Under the pieces are notes generated by a model that was given only the letters and a program-made list of their open reading frames with translations, made no database searches and had not been told where the DNA came from. A DNA stretch of 64,000 bases from an uncultured Clostridia bacterium (GTDB lineage Bacteria; Bacillota; Clostridia; Lachnospirales; CAG-274), in contig CALWSK010000004.1 in assembly GCA_944384195.1 (NCBI GenBank), positions 1-64,000 of the forward strand. Reading direction: 5' to 3'. The position numbers and the translations under genes are program-made. Of the stretch, positions 49,364 through 59,007 are shown piece after piece. The stretch's first letter is position 1. Every line of letters starts with the position of its first letter.

Positions 49364-49647
49364 TAGCAACTTTCTCCTTTCAAGCTATAGTTAAAGCACT
49401 CTTGCCAAGGCCAAGCGTTGTCTATCCATTTAAACTTATCTTCAGAAGAAGCAGAACGATAAGAACATAAAGGTCCAAAATTTTTCTCATACATAGTTCT
49501 AGCTGTGTCTGCCTCTTTTATTATTTGGTTATAAATATCTATAGCATTTTTATCTTCTGGGTGAGTATCAAGATATAGCGCCATATCAACAGCCATAAAA
49601 TCTAGAGCTGTAAGCACTTCTAACATTTTCTCTCTATCATCATTCAT
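49363..49647 (-). CDS. cotJB: Spore coat protein CotJB
   Basis: 94 residues of the CotJB family: MLEVLTALDFMAVDMALYLDTHPEDKNAI and a C-terminal FKWIDNAWPWQECFNYSLKGE. The ATG at 49647 follows GGAGGT; an ATG at 49662 precedes that site. It is the middle gene of the cotJABC operon, expected to be expressed in the mother cell. Confidence 0.94.
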   Translation of the reverse strand: MNDDREKMLEVLTALDFMAVDMALYLDTHPEDKNAIDIYNQIIKEADTARTMYEKNFGPLCSYRSASSEDKFKWIDNAWPWQECFNYSLKGESC

Positions 49648-49677
49648 AATTTTAACCTCCATATTTAAACGGCTTTA

Positions 49678-49890
49678 TTATTTTTCAAAACAAGGATTTT
49701 CTTCTCTCATAAAATTCTTGTCTTTTTCACAATATGGCATATCAAGTTCTGGAAATAAAGTTCCTTTTACTATTGCTTTTTCTCCATCATAGATAGAACA
49801 AAATTTTTGAAAAGCTACATAAGCTCTTGCAAGGCTTTTAACTTCTATAGTTTGTTCATATGGAACACAAGCTTTTTCATTATCTTTCAT
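49678..49890 (-). CDS. cotJA: Spore coat-associated protein CotJA
   Basis: 70 residues: ACVPYEQTIEVKSLARAYVAFQKFCSIYDGEKAIVKGTLFPELDMPY is the conserved CotJA core. The ATG at 49890 is 6 bases from GGGAGGG, and the upstream ATG at 49926 is not used. First gene of the cotJ operon. Confidence 0.92.
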   Translation of the reverse strand: MKDNEKACVPYEQTIEVKSLARAYVAFQKFCSIYDGEKAIVKGTLFPELDMPYCEKDKNFMREENPCFEK

Positions 49891-50038
49891 ATACAACCCT
49901 CCCTTTTTCGCTAGATAGCTAAACATAATTTTATATTATTCTTATAAATATAAAGTGTTACAAAATAAGCTTGACTTTTTATATGAAAAAGGTTAATTTA
50001 TAGTAAAGATTTTAATAATAAAATAAGAAGGTGATGAT

Positions 50039-51100
50039 ATGTCTTTTTTTGATAAGAATCAAAATCTAATAAAAGTTTTAAAAATTTTAGTTATTTTTGT
50101 AGCAATTTATATATTATTTTCTTATTTTGGTAGTTATTTTTTACCTTTCTTAATAGGATATATACTTTGTATTATTTTATATCCACTATTTAAATTTTTT
50201 AATAATATATACAAAATACCAAAACCTCTAGCGAGTATTTTGTGTATAGTTATTTGTATATTTTTAGTAGGTATAATAGGTGTTGGGATAGTAGGACAAA
50301 TAGTAAAAGAGGGTAAAGAATTTATAAAAGATTTACCTTACTATATAGATGCTGTGAAACAAACATTTACATCTTTTAATAATAAATTACAAAGTATGTT
50401 TAGCATTTTACCACATAATTTAGAAAATATTATTTTTAATTTTTCAAATAATATTTTAAATATAGCAGGAGATTTTTTAGCTAATGGACTTAAGAATACT
50501 TCTATAAATGTAATAAAAAAAGTTCCTAATTTTCTTATGATGATTATAATAAGCCTTATATCTTGTCATCTTATGCTTATAGATAAAGAAAATATAGAAA
50601 GATTTCTATTAAGACAAATTCCAAAAAATTATAAGGATAAGATTTTTATAGTTAAAGATGGGATATATAATGCAGTTTTTGGATATATAAAAGCTCAAGC
50701 TATAATTATGTGTCTTATAGCAAGTATTTGTTTTATAGGGCTTGTATTTATAAAAGGGCCTTATGCACTTTTTATAGCATTTATTATAGGCGTTGTTGAT
50801 GCACTACCAGTTTTTGGAAGCGGGTTTATTCTATGGCCTTGGGCTTTATATAGTGCAATAACTGGAAATTATGGTATGGCGATAGGACTTATTGTTATAT
50901 ATTTAATTATTCTTATAACAAGACAATTTGTAGAACCAAAGATAGTAGGTAAACAAATAGGTATACATCCACTTATAACTCTTATGTCTATATATATAGG
51001 TCTTAAGATATTTGGGGTGTTTGGCTTTATTATAGGGCCTATAATAATGATAATAATAAAGGCGTTGCAAAATGAAAATATTTTGCCAAACTGGAGGTAG
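50039..51100 (+). CDS. ytvI: AI-2E/PerM-family permease, YtvI-like
   Basis: 353 residues with about eight hydrophobic helices and the family regions PFLIGYILCIILYPLF, GVVDALPVFGSGFILWPWALY and RQFVEPKIVGKQIGIHPL. YtvI members are sporulation-linked permeases of unknown substrate. The divergent neighbour is the cotJ operon, which supports a sporulation link. AAGGTGATG precedes the start. Confidence 0.82.
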   Translation: MSFFDKNQNLIKVLKILVIFVAIYILFSYFGSYFLPFLIGYILCIILYPLFKFFNNIYKIPKPLASILCIVICIFLVGIIGVGIVGQIVKEGKEFIKDLPYYIDAVKQTFTSFNNKLQSMFSILPHNLENIIFNFSNNILNIAGDFLANGLKNTSINVIKKVPNFLMMIIISLISCHLMLIDKENIERFLLRQIPKNYKDKIFIVKDGIYNAVFGYIKAQAIIMCLIASICFIGLVFIKGPYALFIAFIIGVVDALPVFGSGFILWPWALYSAITGNYGMAIGLIVIYLIILITRQFVEPKIVGKQIGIHPLITLMSIYIGLKIFGVFGFIIGPIIMIIIKALQNENILPNWR

Positions 51101-51103
51101 TTT

Positions 51104-52510
51104 ATGGACAATATATATATGGCTTTAGACAGAGCTTCTAAATTATATCCCTTGCATATGCCAGGGCATAAAAGAAGAAAAGATATAATAGAAGATTTTA
51201 AAAAATTTATAGAGCTTGATTATACAGAAATAGAGGACACAGATAATATGCATAAGCCAGAAGGAGCTATAAAACAAACTTTAGGTGAAATAGCTAACAT
51301 ATATGGAGCTAAAAATAGTTATTTTTTAATTAATGGAAGCTCTAGCGGTGTTTTGGCTAGTATTTTATCTTGTGTCGGAGAAGATGATAAAATATTAGTA
51401 GGGAGAAATTGTCATATAAGTGTATATAACGGAATTTTGCTATCTGGAGCAAATCCGGTTTATGTTTTTCCTAAAATAAAAAATAATATATCTTGTGCTA
51501 TAGATTTAGAAGATATTAAAAAAGAAGTAGAAAAAAATAAGGATATAAAAGCCTGCATAATAACAAGCCCAACTTATGAAGGGCTTGTTTCTAATATACA
51601 AGATATAGCTTCTTTTCTTCACGATAAAGGAATTTTGCTTATTGTAGATGAAGCTCATGGCTCACATTTTAAATTTAGTCCTATGTTTCCAAAATCTGCT
51701 TTAGATTGTGGAGCAGATATAGTAATCCATAGTTTGCATAAAACTATGCCTTGTCTTACTCAATGTGCTATTTTACATATAAATAGCGATAGAGTAGATA
51801 GACATAAGCTAGAGAAATGCTTATCTATGGTACAAACAACTAGCCCATCTTATATTTTTATGCTTAGTATGGAATATGCTATAAATTTTGGACAAAATAA
51901 TAAAGACAAATTTTTAGAATATACTAAATTTTTAAAAGAATATAGAGAAGAATTAAAACATTTAAAAAACATAAAATTATTAGATATAGATATGATAGAT
52001 AATGTAAACTTTGATTTAGATATAAGTAGATTAACATTTTTTATAAATTCTGATATAAATGGATATGAAATAAATAAAATATTAAGACAAAATAATATGC
52101 AGTTAGAAATGTATGGAAAAAATCATATAATAGCTATATCTACTATTTGCGATAATTTTAAAGAATTAGAAAGATTTAAAGATATACTTTTTGAAATAGA
52201 TAAAAATATTAATTTTAAAGAAATAAAACAAGAAGATTTTAAAATAGGAAAAGTAGAACAAAAAATAAATTTAAAAAAAGCTTTTAATATGAAAAAAACT
52301 TTTTGTAAGCTTGAAGAAGCTATTGATAAAATATGTGGAGCTTTTATTATTTCTTATCCACCTGGAAGTCCTATTTTAACTATAGGAGAGATTATACAAC
52401 AAGAACATATTAATTATATAAAAGAATGTATTAAAAATGATATAGATATAATAGGCATTAAAGATAGAAAAATTTGTGTAATAGATGATATTAAAAGTAA
52501 TATTATATAA
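51104..52510 (+). CDS. Orn/Lys/Arg decarboxylase-family PLP enzyme
   Basis: 468 residues. The fold-type I decarboxylase opening YPLHMPGHKRRKD is diagnostic, with NGSSSGVLASIL, DEAHGSHFKFSPMFP and VIHSLHKTMPCLTQ holding the PLP lysine. The C-terminal domain has SYPPGSPILTIGE. It is the shorter YaaO/SpeA-like form without the N-terminal wing. It could make a polyamine precursor, but the substrate cannot be assigned. It begins three bases after the permease gene. Confidence 0.88.
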   Translation: MDNIYMALDRASKLYPLHMPGHKRRKDIIEDFKKFIELDYTEIEDTDNMHKPEGAIKQTLGEIANIYGAKNSYFLINGSSSGVLASILSCVGEDDKILVGRNCHISVYNGILLSGANPVYVFPKIKNNISCAIDLEDIKKEVEKNKDIKACIITSPTYEGLVSNIQDIASFLHDKGILLIVDEAHGSHFKFSPMFPKSALDCGADIVIHSLHKTMPCLTQCAILHINSDRVDRHKLEKCLSMVQTTSPSYIFMLSMEYAINFGQNNKDKFLEYTKFLKEYREELKHLKNIKLLDIDMIDNVNFDLDISRLTFFINSDINGYEINKILRQNNMQLEMYGKNHIIAISTICDNFKELERFKDILFEIDKNINFKEIKQEDFKIGKVEQKINLKKAFNMKKTFCKLEEAIDKICGAFIISYPPGSPILTIGEIIQQEHINYIKECIKNDIDIIGIKDRKICVIDDIKSNII

Positions 52511-52613
52511 TTAAATGACTATTATTGTAGAAAAGTGTTGATTAATATATATAGTTAATGTTATACTATATAGATGGTTTAAAAATATTATTAGTAAGGC
52601 AAGGAGGAGTTTT

Positions 52614-53597
52614 ATGTCAAGCATACAAAATAAAAACATAAAAGATTTATCCAAAGATAGAGAACAAGTAAAAGATGCAGAGCTAAATATTCCTAAAGCT
52701 CTTTCCAAATCCTTTGAAAATGATATAAATATAGATAAAAATTTAAAAGAAAATTTAGAATATGTATTATTTACACAAAACTATAAAATTGCGCTTGAAA
52801 TATTAAAAAAACAATTTTTTTCTATAAATAGTATAAGCAAGATAGATAAAGATTTATTATATAATTCTGTTTTAAAAATTATAGAAAATATAGAATATAA
52901 AAATAAAGTTTTTTACTATATATGTTATTTAGAAAATGCGGAGTTACATACTTATACACATTGTTTAAATGTAGGGTTAATAGCCCATATGTTTGGAATT
53001 TGGCTTGGTATTGAAGAAGAGGAACTTAAAAATTTAACTATTACAGGGCTTTTGCATGATATAGGAAAAATAAAGCTTGATATAAATCTTTTAAATAAGA
53101 GAGAGACTCTTACAGAAGAAGAATTTGAATATATAAAAACACATTCATATTTAGGATATAATCTATTAGAAAATTTACCATTATCTGATGATATAAAATA
53201 TGGTGTTCTTATGCATCATGAGAAAATAAATGGTTATGGATATCCTATAGGGCTTATGGAAGATAGAATACCGAAATTTGCTAAGATAATAGCTATATGC
53301 GATATGTATGATGCAATGACTTCCCCTAGATTATATAGGCAGAAGAATTGTCCATTTAGTGTAATTAGAGAGTTTGAGCAAAATATATATGAAATTTTAG
53401 ATGCTAATTTATTGCTTTCTTTTCTGCAAAATATAGCTTATGTATATATAGGTTGCGATGTTATGCTTTCAAATAATGAAGTAGCAGAAATAGTATATAT
53501 AAATCCTAAAAATATAACAAAACCTATAATAAAAATAAATGATGAAATTGTAGATTTATCTAAAAATAAAGATTTGGATATAGTATATCTTATTTGA
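52614..53597 (+). CDS. HD-GYP domain protein, probable cyclic-di-GMP phosphodiesterase
   Basis: 327 residues. The first 100 are unassigned and helical. The HD-GYP domain spans about 105-265, with HD at 148-149 (GLLHDIGKIKL), H177, HH 201-202 and GYGYP at 207-211 (the GYP signature). All metal ligands I can judge are present. The C-terminal 60 residues look beta-rich. No GGDEF, receiver or sensor domain is attached, and no partner is adjacent; tadA follows by 7 bases. Confidence 0.88.
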   Translation: MSSIQNKNIKDLSKDREQVKDAELNIPKALSKSFENDINIDKNLKENLEYVLFTQNYKIALEILKKQFFSINSISKIDKDLLYNSVLKIIENIEYKNKVFYYICYLENAELHTYTHCLNVGLIAHMFGIWLGIEEEELKNLTITGLLHDIGKIKLDINLLNKRETLTEEEFEYIKTHSYLGYNLLENLPLSDDIKYGVLMHHEKINGYGYPIGLMEDRIPKFAKIIAICDMYDAMTSPRLYRQKNCPFSVIREFEQNIYEILDANLLLSFLQNIAYVYIGCDVMLSNNEVAEIVYINPKNITKPIIKINDEIVDLSKNKDLDIVYLI

Positions 53598-53604
53598 GGT
53601 ATTT

Positions 53605-54063
53605 ATGGACTATGAATTTTTTATGCAACAAGCTATAGAAGAGGCAAAAAAAGCATATAAATTAGAAGAAGTGCCTATAGGTTGTGTTATAGTATATAAA
53701 GATAATATAATAGCTACAGGATATAATAAAAGAAATACCCAAAAAAATTCTATAAAACATGCCGAGATAATAGCTATAGAGAAAGCTTGTAAGGTACTTG
53801 GAGATTGGCGACTTGAAGGTTGCAGTATATTTGTTACTGTAGAGCCTTGTCCTATGTGTTCTGGTGCAATATTACAAGCTAGAATGGATAGAGTTGTTTT
53901 TGGATGTTATAATAAAAAAGCTGGTTGTTGTGGTTCTATTTTAAATTTGCTTGATAATGATAATTTTAATCATAAGGTTGAAGTAGTAGATAAAATTTTA
54001 GAAGAAGAATGTGCTATGCTTATGAAGAGTTTTTTTAAAGATATGAGAAGTAAAAATAAATAA
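53605..54063 (+). CDS. tadA: tRNA-specific adenosine deaminase TadA
   Basis: 152 residues. The zinc site is H52-A-E54 with PCPMC (81-85), the cytidine-deaminase fold. TadA makes inosine at position 34 of tRNA-Arg(ACG). KHAEIIAIEKACK and GAILQARMDRVVFG are family hallmarks. It is often near the SRP RNA gene, as here. Confidence 0.95.
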   Translation: MDYEFFMQQAIEEAKKAYKLEEVPIGCVIVYKDNIIATGYNKRNTQKNSIKHAEIIAIEKACKVLGDWRLEGCSIFVTVEPCPMCSGAILQARMDRVVFGCYNKKAGCCGSILNLLDNDNFNHKVEVVDKILEEECAMLMKSFFKDMRSKNK

Positions 54064-54091
54064 GGCTTTAAGAAAGGTATATGGTGATGAT

Positions 54092-54733
54092 ATGCTAGAT
54101 TATAAAGGTGTTATTTTTGATTTAGATGGTACAATCTTAGATTCTTTAGAAATATGGAAAGAAATAGATAAGATATTTTTTAAAGAAAACAATGTGGTTA
54201 TGCCAGAAGATTATGAAAAGCAAATAAAGGCCAAAACATTATTAGATGTTGCTAAGTACACAAAAAAAGTATGTAATATAAATATGAGCGAAGATGAAAT
54301 TATATCTAGATGGAGAGAACTTGCTTATTATGAATATAAAAATAAGGTTAAATTAAAAGCGGGAGTATATGATTATCTAGTGTTTTTAAAAGAAAATGGT
54401 ATAAAAATAGCTGTTGCTACTGCTTGTGAGAAAAATCTTTATGAAGTTTGTTTAAAACAAAATAAGGTATATGATTTTTTTGATATTATAATAGATACTA
54501 GTTATGTAGAAAAGGGAAAAGATTATCCAGATATATATCTGCTTTGTGCTGATAAGCTAGAACTTGAACCTAAAGACATAATAGTTTTTGAAGATATAAA
54601 AGAAGGTGCTAGAAGTGCAAAAAAAGCTGGTATGAAAGCTTATGGTGTGTATGACAAGCATAACGAAGATATAGAAGGTCTTATTAGAGAAGTTGATGAA
54701 TACATAACAGATTTTAGAGAGATGATATGTTAA
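54092..54733 (+). CDS. HAD-superfamily phosphatase (beta-phosphoglucomutase-like)
   Basis: 213 residues. HAD motif I is VIFDLDGTILDSLE, motif II is AVATACEKN, and motif III-IV is EDIKEGARSAKKAGMKAYGVYD. A helical cap lies between about 20 and 85. The substrate is unknown. GGTGATGAT precedes the ATG. Confidence 0.87.
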   Translation: MLDYKGVIFDLDGTILDSLEIWKEIDKIFFKENNVVMPEDYEKQIKAKTLLDVAKYTKKVCNINMSEDEIISRWRELAYYEYKNKVKLKAGVYDYLVFLKENGIKIAVATACEKNLYEVCLKQNKVYDFFDIIIDTSYVEKGKDYPDIYLLCADKLELEPKDIIVFEDIKEGARSAKKAGMKAYGVYDKHNEDIEGLIREVDEYITDFREMIC

Positions 54734-54783
54734 TAATCAATTATATATATTAGGAATTTGTCTTTTATTGCTTTTAAATATGG

Positions 54784-54812
54784 TTGACAAATATATAAAT
54801 AGGGTTTATACT
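54784..54812 (+). promoter_or_regulatory. Sigma-A promoter of the SRP RNA gene
   Basis: TTGACA (54784-54789), 17 bases, TATACT (54807-54812). Confidence 0.85.
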
Positions 54813-54840
54813 ATTTAAGTATAAAATAGTTTAAAAGTTT

Positions 54841-55106
54841 CTCGTGCTAGTTGGGGAGGTAGCGGTGCCTTGTAACCTACAATCCGCTATAGTAGGGACG
54901 AAGCCTGTTTGAGGCTTTCACCTTTTAAGTCTGCCCTATACAAGTGGTGTTGACAATCCAGTCTCACGCAATAGTGGCTTGTGAACCGTGTCAGGTCTTG
55001 ACGGAAGCAGCACTAAGCAAGTTTTTCTATGTGCCGTGAGGGTGCTGGATTTGAGCTAACTATATAGGTAACGTTGGGAGGTTGTCTGTCGATTAAGGTG
55101 CACGGG
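54841..55106 (+). ncRNA. ffs: Signal recognition particle RNA, large Gram-positive type
   Basis: About 266 bases, GC-rich against its surroundings. The ends pair (CTCGTGC at 54841-54847 with GCACGGG at 55100-55106). The 5' Alu domain has GTGCTAGTTGGGGAGGTAGC and the CCTTGTAACC-type loops. The S domain carries the universal apical hairpin GTGTCAGGTCTTGACGGAAGCAGCACTAAGC, where Ffh binds. The size and Alu domain are those of Bacillus/Clostridium 6S-type SRP RNA. Confidence 0.97.
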
Positions 55107-55150
55107 TTTTAATATAAATATATTTAAACACTATGTGTTTTATAGTATAT

Positions 55151-55177
55151 AGCGCAGATATTTTCTGTGCTTTTTTA
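55151..55177 (+). terminator. Terminator of the SRP RNA gene
   Basis: AGCGCAGA paired with TCTGTGCT (one mismatch) and a T6 run. Confidence 0.8.
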
Positions 55178-55408
55178 TTTAACATAATTATATGGTTTGA
55201 TTTTTTAAGTTATATTTATTTATAAATTTTATTTTTTAAATTTTTATGTATTAATTTGCCATAAATTTCTTAAATATTTTTTATCTATTTACATATAATA
55301 ATTTTGTAAAAAAGAGATAATCTAAAATAAAATGTTATCACTTTTTAAAATATAGCGATAAGATTTGTAGATTATTTTTTTACAAATATACTATTAGGAG
55401 GAAATTTT

Positions 55409-55573
55409 ATGAAAAAGTTAACAACAGCAGGTTTAGTAACTTCTGGTATAGTTGGAGCGGTTGGATTAGCTTATGCTATGTCTGATAAGAAAATGAAAAA
55501 TAAAATGGCAAATGAAGGAAAGAAAATGCTTGATAAAGCAGGCGATATGATGTCCAAAGTTGATATATTCTAG
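55409..55573 (+). CDS. 54-residue small protein with N-terminal hydrophobic helix
   Basis: The ATG is preceded by AGGAGGAAATTTT and the frame ends at TAG, followed by a terminator, so it has all the marks of a real gene. The protein starts MKKLTTAGLVTSGIVGAVGLAYAMSD, one Gly/Ala-rich membrane helix. It ends with an amphipathic Lys/Met-rich tail (KKMKNKMANEGKKMLDKAGDMMSKV). It resembles YtxH-like small proteins in layout only. Function unknown. Confidence 0.75.
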   Translation: MKKLTTAGLVTSGIVGAVGLAYAMSDKKMKNKMANEGKKMLDKAGDMMSKVDIF

Positions 55574-55585
55574 GTTATGTGGAGG

Positions 55586-55613
55586 GGTGTAGCTTTTTTA
55601 GCTATGCCTTTTT
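55586..55613 (+). terminator. Terminator of the 54-residue protein gene
   Basis: GGTGTAGCT pairs with AGCTATGCC (two G:T pairs), followed by TTTTT. Confidence 0.75.
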
Positions 55614-55638
55614 ACTTTACAAATATTTTTATATTATA

Positions 55639-55667
55639 AAAAGACTGCGAAAAATTCACAGTCTTAT
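55639..55667 (-). terminator. Terminator of asnA
   Basis: AAGACTG(C/T)GAA paired across a short loop (AAGACTGCG with CACAGTCTT), T run on the minus strand. Confidence 0.75.
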
Positions 55668-55673
55668 ATAAAA

Positions 55674-56681
55674 TTATAAAATTTGTAGTCCTACTTTTTC
55701 TGCTTCTACTAGAGTTTGATGAGGCCATAATGAAGATTGTACTTCACCTATATGAGCTTTTCTTAAGAAAAACATACATATTCTAGATTGACCTATACCG
55801 CCTCCTATAGTATAGGGAAGTTCTTTATTTAAAATAGATTTTTGGAACGGAAGCTCCATAGCATCTTCGCAAGAACAAATTTCAAGTTGTTTTTTAAGGG
55901 AGTTTTCATCAACGCGAATACCCATAGAAGATATTTCAAGAGCCATATCTAATACAGGATAATAAACAAGTATATCGCCGTTTAAATCCCAATCATCATA
56001 GTCAGGGGCTCTTCCATCATGTTTTTCGCCATTAGATAAAACTTTACCTATTTGCATAAGAAAAACGGCACCTTTTTCTTTTGCTATAAGATATTCTCTT
56101 TCTTTAGGAGTTTTATCTGGATACATATCTAAAAGCTCTTGAGAAGTTATAAAGAAGATATCTTTAGGTAAGATTTCTTCTATATAGTCATATTGTATAG
56201 ACATATATTTTTCAGTATTTTTAAGAGCTCTATAAATACTTTTTACAGTTTGTTTTAAAGTATCTACTGTTCTATCTTCTTTAGATATAATTTTTTCCCA
56301 GTCCCATTGGTCTACATATATAGAATGAATGTTATCTGTATCTTCATCACGTCTTATAGCATTCATATCTGTATAAAGCCCTTCACCTTCAGAAAAGCCA
56401 TATTTTTTAAGAGCATATCTTTTCCATTTTGCAAGAGAATGTACAATTTCTGCCTTATCATCGTTATGCTCTTTTATGCCAAAGGACACTGGTCTTTCAA
56501 ATCCGTTAAGATTATCATTAAGTCCAGATTCTGGTTTTACAAATAAAGGAGCAGTAACACGTAAAAGATTAAGATATTTAGAAAGGCTATTTTGAAAGAA
56601 ATCCTTTACAGTTTTTATTGCTATTTGTGTTTCATAAAGATTAAGAGCTGATTTATAATTTTCTGGAACTATATTTGACAT
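55674..56681 (-). CDS. asnA: Aspartate--ammonia ligase (asparagine synthetase A)
   Basis: 335 residues, related to class II aminoacyl-tRNA synthetases, making Asn from Asp, ammonia and ATP. Motifs are LNLLRVTAPLFVKPESGLNDNLNGFERPVSF split by domain, SIYVDQWDWEKII, and the C-terminal GGGIGQSRICMFFLRKAHIGEVQ. It has an AAGGAGGGA site and is monocistronic. Confidence 0.96.
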   Translation of the reverse strand: MSNIVPENYKSALNLYETQIAIKTVKDFFQNSLSKYLNLLRVTAPLFVKPESGLNDNLNGFERPVSFGIKEHNDDKAEIVHSLAKWKRYALKKYGFSEGEGLYTDMNAIRRDEDTDNIHSIYVDQWDWEKIISKEDRTVDTLKQTVKSIYRALKNTEKYMSIQYDYIEEILPKDIFFITSQELLDMYPDKTPKEREYLIAKEKGAVFLMQIGKVLSNGEKHDGRAPDYDDWDLNGDILVYYPVLDMALEISSMGIRVDENSLKKQLEICSCEDAMELPFQKSILNKELPYTIGGGIGQSRICMFFLRKAHIGEVQSSLWPHQTLVEAEKVGLQIL

Positions 56682-56777
56682 ATGTATCCCTCCTTAAAAT
56701 TTAATAGTAATATGATATATTAAACTTTATGTATTTTCAAGTATTTAATAGTTATTTTTATACAAATACGTATAGAA

Positions 56778-57254
56778 TTATTTATGATATGGTTCGTTTT
56801 TTAATATTCTTTCGCTACGATATATTTGTTCAAGAAGTATTACACGCATAAGTTGATGTGGAAATGTCATTTTAGAGAAACTAAGTTTAAAATCCGCTCT
56901 ATTTATGACATTTTTGTGAAGTCCAAGGGAACCACCTATAACAAAAGTTATATGGCTTATACCTCTTGTTCTAGTGTTTTGGATAAAATTTGCAAGCTCT
57001 ACGCTATCTAGCTCTTTACCATCTATGCAAAGGGCAATTACATATTCATCTTTTATATGTTTTAAAATTTTTTCTCCTTCTTTTTGTTTTATAGATTCTT
57101 CTTCTGCTTTGCTTAAGTTTTCAGGTGCTTTTTCATCTAAAAGCTCTATTATATTTAGTTTTATATACTTAGATAATCTTTTGCTATATTCATCTATAGC
57201 CATAGTAAAATATTTTTCTTTTATTTTACCTACACATATTATAGAAATTTTCAT
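56778..57254 (-). CDS. rlmH: 23S rRNA pseudouridine-1915 N3-methyltransferase RlmH
   Basis: 158 residues, standard size. The SPOUT knot is seen in [51 protein letters not shown]. It begins [14 protein letters not shown]. The ATG at 57254 follows AAAGGAT, and an upstream TTG at 57278 lies in the argS terminator. Confidence 0.96.
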   Translation of the reverse strand: MKISIICVGKIKEKYFTMAIDEYSKRLSKYIKLNIIELLDEKAPENLSKAEEESIKQKEGEKILKHIKDEYVIALCIDGKELDSVELANFIQNTRTRGISHITFVIGGSLGLHKNVINRADFKLSFSKMTFPHQLMRVILLEQIYRSERILKNEPYHK

Positions 57255-57264
57255 AAAATATCCT

Positions 57265-57293
57265 TTCAAAAAAGCCAAGATAAAATCTTGGCT
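57265..57293 (-). terminator. Terminator between argS and rlmH
   Basis: AGCCAAGAT paired with ATCTTGGCT and T6 on the minus strand. It ends argS transcription 6 bases after the stop, and its T run abuts the rlmH ribosome site. Confidence 0.85.
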
Positions 57294-57298
57294 ATATA

Positions 57299-58996
57299 TT
57301 ACATTTTTTCTGGAGCATCTATGCCTAAAAGATATAGAGCATTAGCTATTATATTTTTAGTAGCATAAACTATAGCAAGTCTAGCTTTTTTTAGATTAGT
57401 ATCGCTATTTTTTATATTATTTTCATCATAAAATTTATTAAAGGCTTGGCATATATTAACTAGATGTCTAGTTATTATATAAGGTTCATATTTTATGCTA
57501 GCATCTATTATTTTTTCTGGATATAAGCTTATAAGTTTTACAAGTTCAAATGAATATTCATCACAGATTAAGCTAAAATCTATGTCTTCTAGCATATCTA
57601 AAGTAAAGTTTTCTTTTTCTAATATACTACAAGCTCTTGTATGAGTATATTGAACATAAGGTCCAGTTTCCCCTTGGAAGTTTAGCATACGTTCTAAATC
57701 AAATACAACATTTTTAACTCTAGAGTTGAAAAGGTCATTAAAGATAACAGCTCCTATACCTACTTGTTTAGCCACTTCTTCTTTATTTTCTAAGTTTGGG
57801 TTTTTTTCTTCTATTATGTTTTTAGTTTTTTCTATAGCAGAGTTTAAAATATCTTCCATAAGAACAACATGGCCTTTTCTTGTAGAAAGCTTACCATCAT
57901 TTAGGCTAACAAGTCCAAAAGGTATATGAACTAAGTCTTTAGCCCAGTCATAGCCCATAAGCTCTATAACTTTAAACCATTGTGCAAAATGTAGATTTTG
58001 GTCAAGAGCAGTTATATAAAGACATTTTTCAAAATTATATTCTTTTTTTCTATAAAAAGCAGCAGATATATCACGTGTAGGATATAAAGTACCACCATCG
58101 CTTCTTAATATAAGACAAGGTGGCATATTATATTCTTCTAAGTCTACTATTTTAGCACCTTGACTTTCTACTAATATATCTTTTTCAAAAAGCTCATCTA
58201 CAACAGCTTGCATTTTATCATTATAAAAGCTTTCTCCAGCATAAGAATCAAAGGAAATATTTAGCATTTTATATACACGTTCAAACTCTTTCATACTTAT
58301 TTCGCAAAACCATTTCCAAAGCTCAAGAGCCTCTTTATCTCTTTCTTGCATTTTTACAAGCCATAGCCTAGCTTCATCTTCAAGAGCCGGATTTTTTTCA
58401 GCTTCCTCGTGGAATTTTACATATATTTTGCTAAGCTCTTTTATATCATCTTTTTCTACAAGCTCTTTATTTCCCCAATTTTTATAAGCTACTATAAGCT
58501 TTCCAAATTGTGTTCCCCAATCTCCAAGGTGATTTACACCTACTACATTATATCCAAGTTTTTTATATATTTTGTATAAAGAATTTCCTATAACTGTAGA
58601 ACGAAGATGTCCTATATGGAAAGGTTTTGCTATATTAGGTGAAGAATAATCTATTACTATAGTTTTATTATTTCCTATAGAGCTATTACCAAAGTCTTCT
58701 TTTTTATCTAATACTTGGTTTAATATGCTTTCTATATAAATTGCTTTATTTATATAAAAGTTTATATAAGCATTAACTACTTCTATCTTTTCTATAAAAT
58801 CTGGTTTTTCTATTTTTTCTGCTATCTCATTAGCTATCATAGGAGGTGCTTTTTTTAAAGTTTTAGCAAGTTTAAAGCAAGGAAAAGCGAAATCTCCCAT
58901 TTCAGAATTTGGTATTTCTATTAAATTTAAAATTTCATCTTTTTCAAGATTAGTATATTTTTTTAGTAGTGTTGCGATTTTTTCTTTAAAATCCAT
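57299..58996 (-). CDS. argS: Arginyl-tRNA synthetase
   Basis: 565-residue class I synthetase. The N-terminal Add-1 domain is at 1-100. The HIGH motif is [15 protein letters not shown]. The KMSKS site is degenerate (LSTRKGHVV), as usual for ArgRS. The C-terminal anticodon-binding domain has the [19 protein letters not shown] stretch. The ATG at 58996 is 5 bases from GGAGG; the ATG at 59008 lies before it. It is immediately downstream of the lipid-kinase gene. Confidence 0.97.
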   Translation of the reverse strand: MDFKEKIATLLKKYTNLEKDEILNLIEIPNSEMGDFAFPCFKLAKTLKKAPPMIANEIAEKIEKPDFIEKIEVVNAYINFYINKAIYIESILNQVLDKKEDFGNSSIGNNKTIVIDYSSPNIAKPFHIGHLRSTVIGNSLYKIYKKLGYNVVGVNHLGDWGTQFGKLIVAYKNWGNKELVEKDDIKELSKIYVKFHEEAEKNPALEDEARLWLVKMQERDKEALELWKWFCEISMKEFERVYKMLNISFDSYAGESFYNDKMQAVVDELFEKDILVESQGAKIVDLEEYNMPPCLILRSDGGTLYPTRDISAAFYRKKEYNFEKCLYITALDQNLHFAQWFKVIELMGYDWAKDLVHIPFGLVSLNDGKLSTRKGHVVLMEDILNSAIEKTKNIIEEKNPNLENKEEVAKQVGIGAVIFNDLFNSRVKNVVFDLERMLNFQGETGPYVQYTHTRACSILEKENFTLDMLEDIDFSLICDEYSFELVKLISLYPEKIIDASIKYEPYIITRHLVNICQAFNKFYDENNIKNSDTNLKKARLAIVYATKNIIANALYLLGIDAPEKM

Positions 58997-59007
58997 TTTT
59001 TCCTCCA

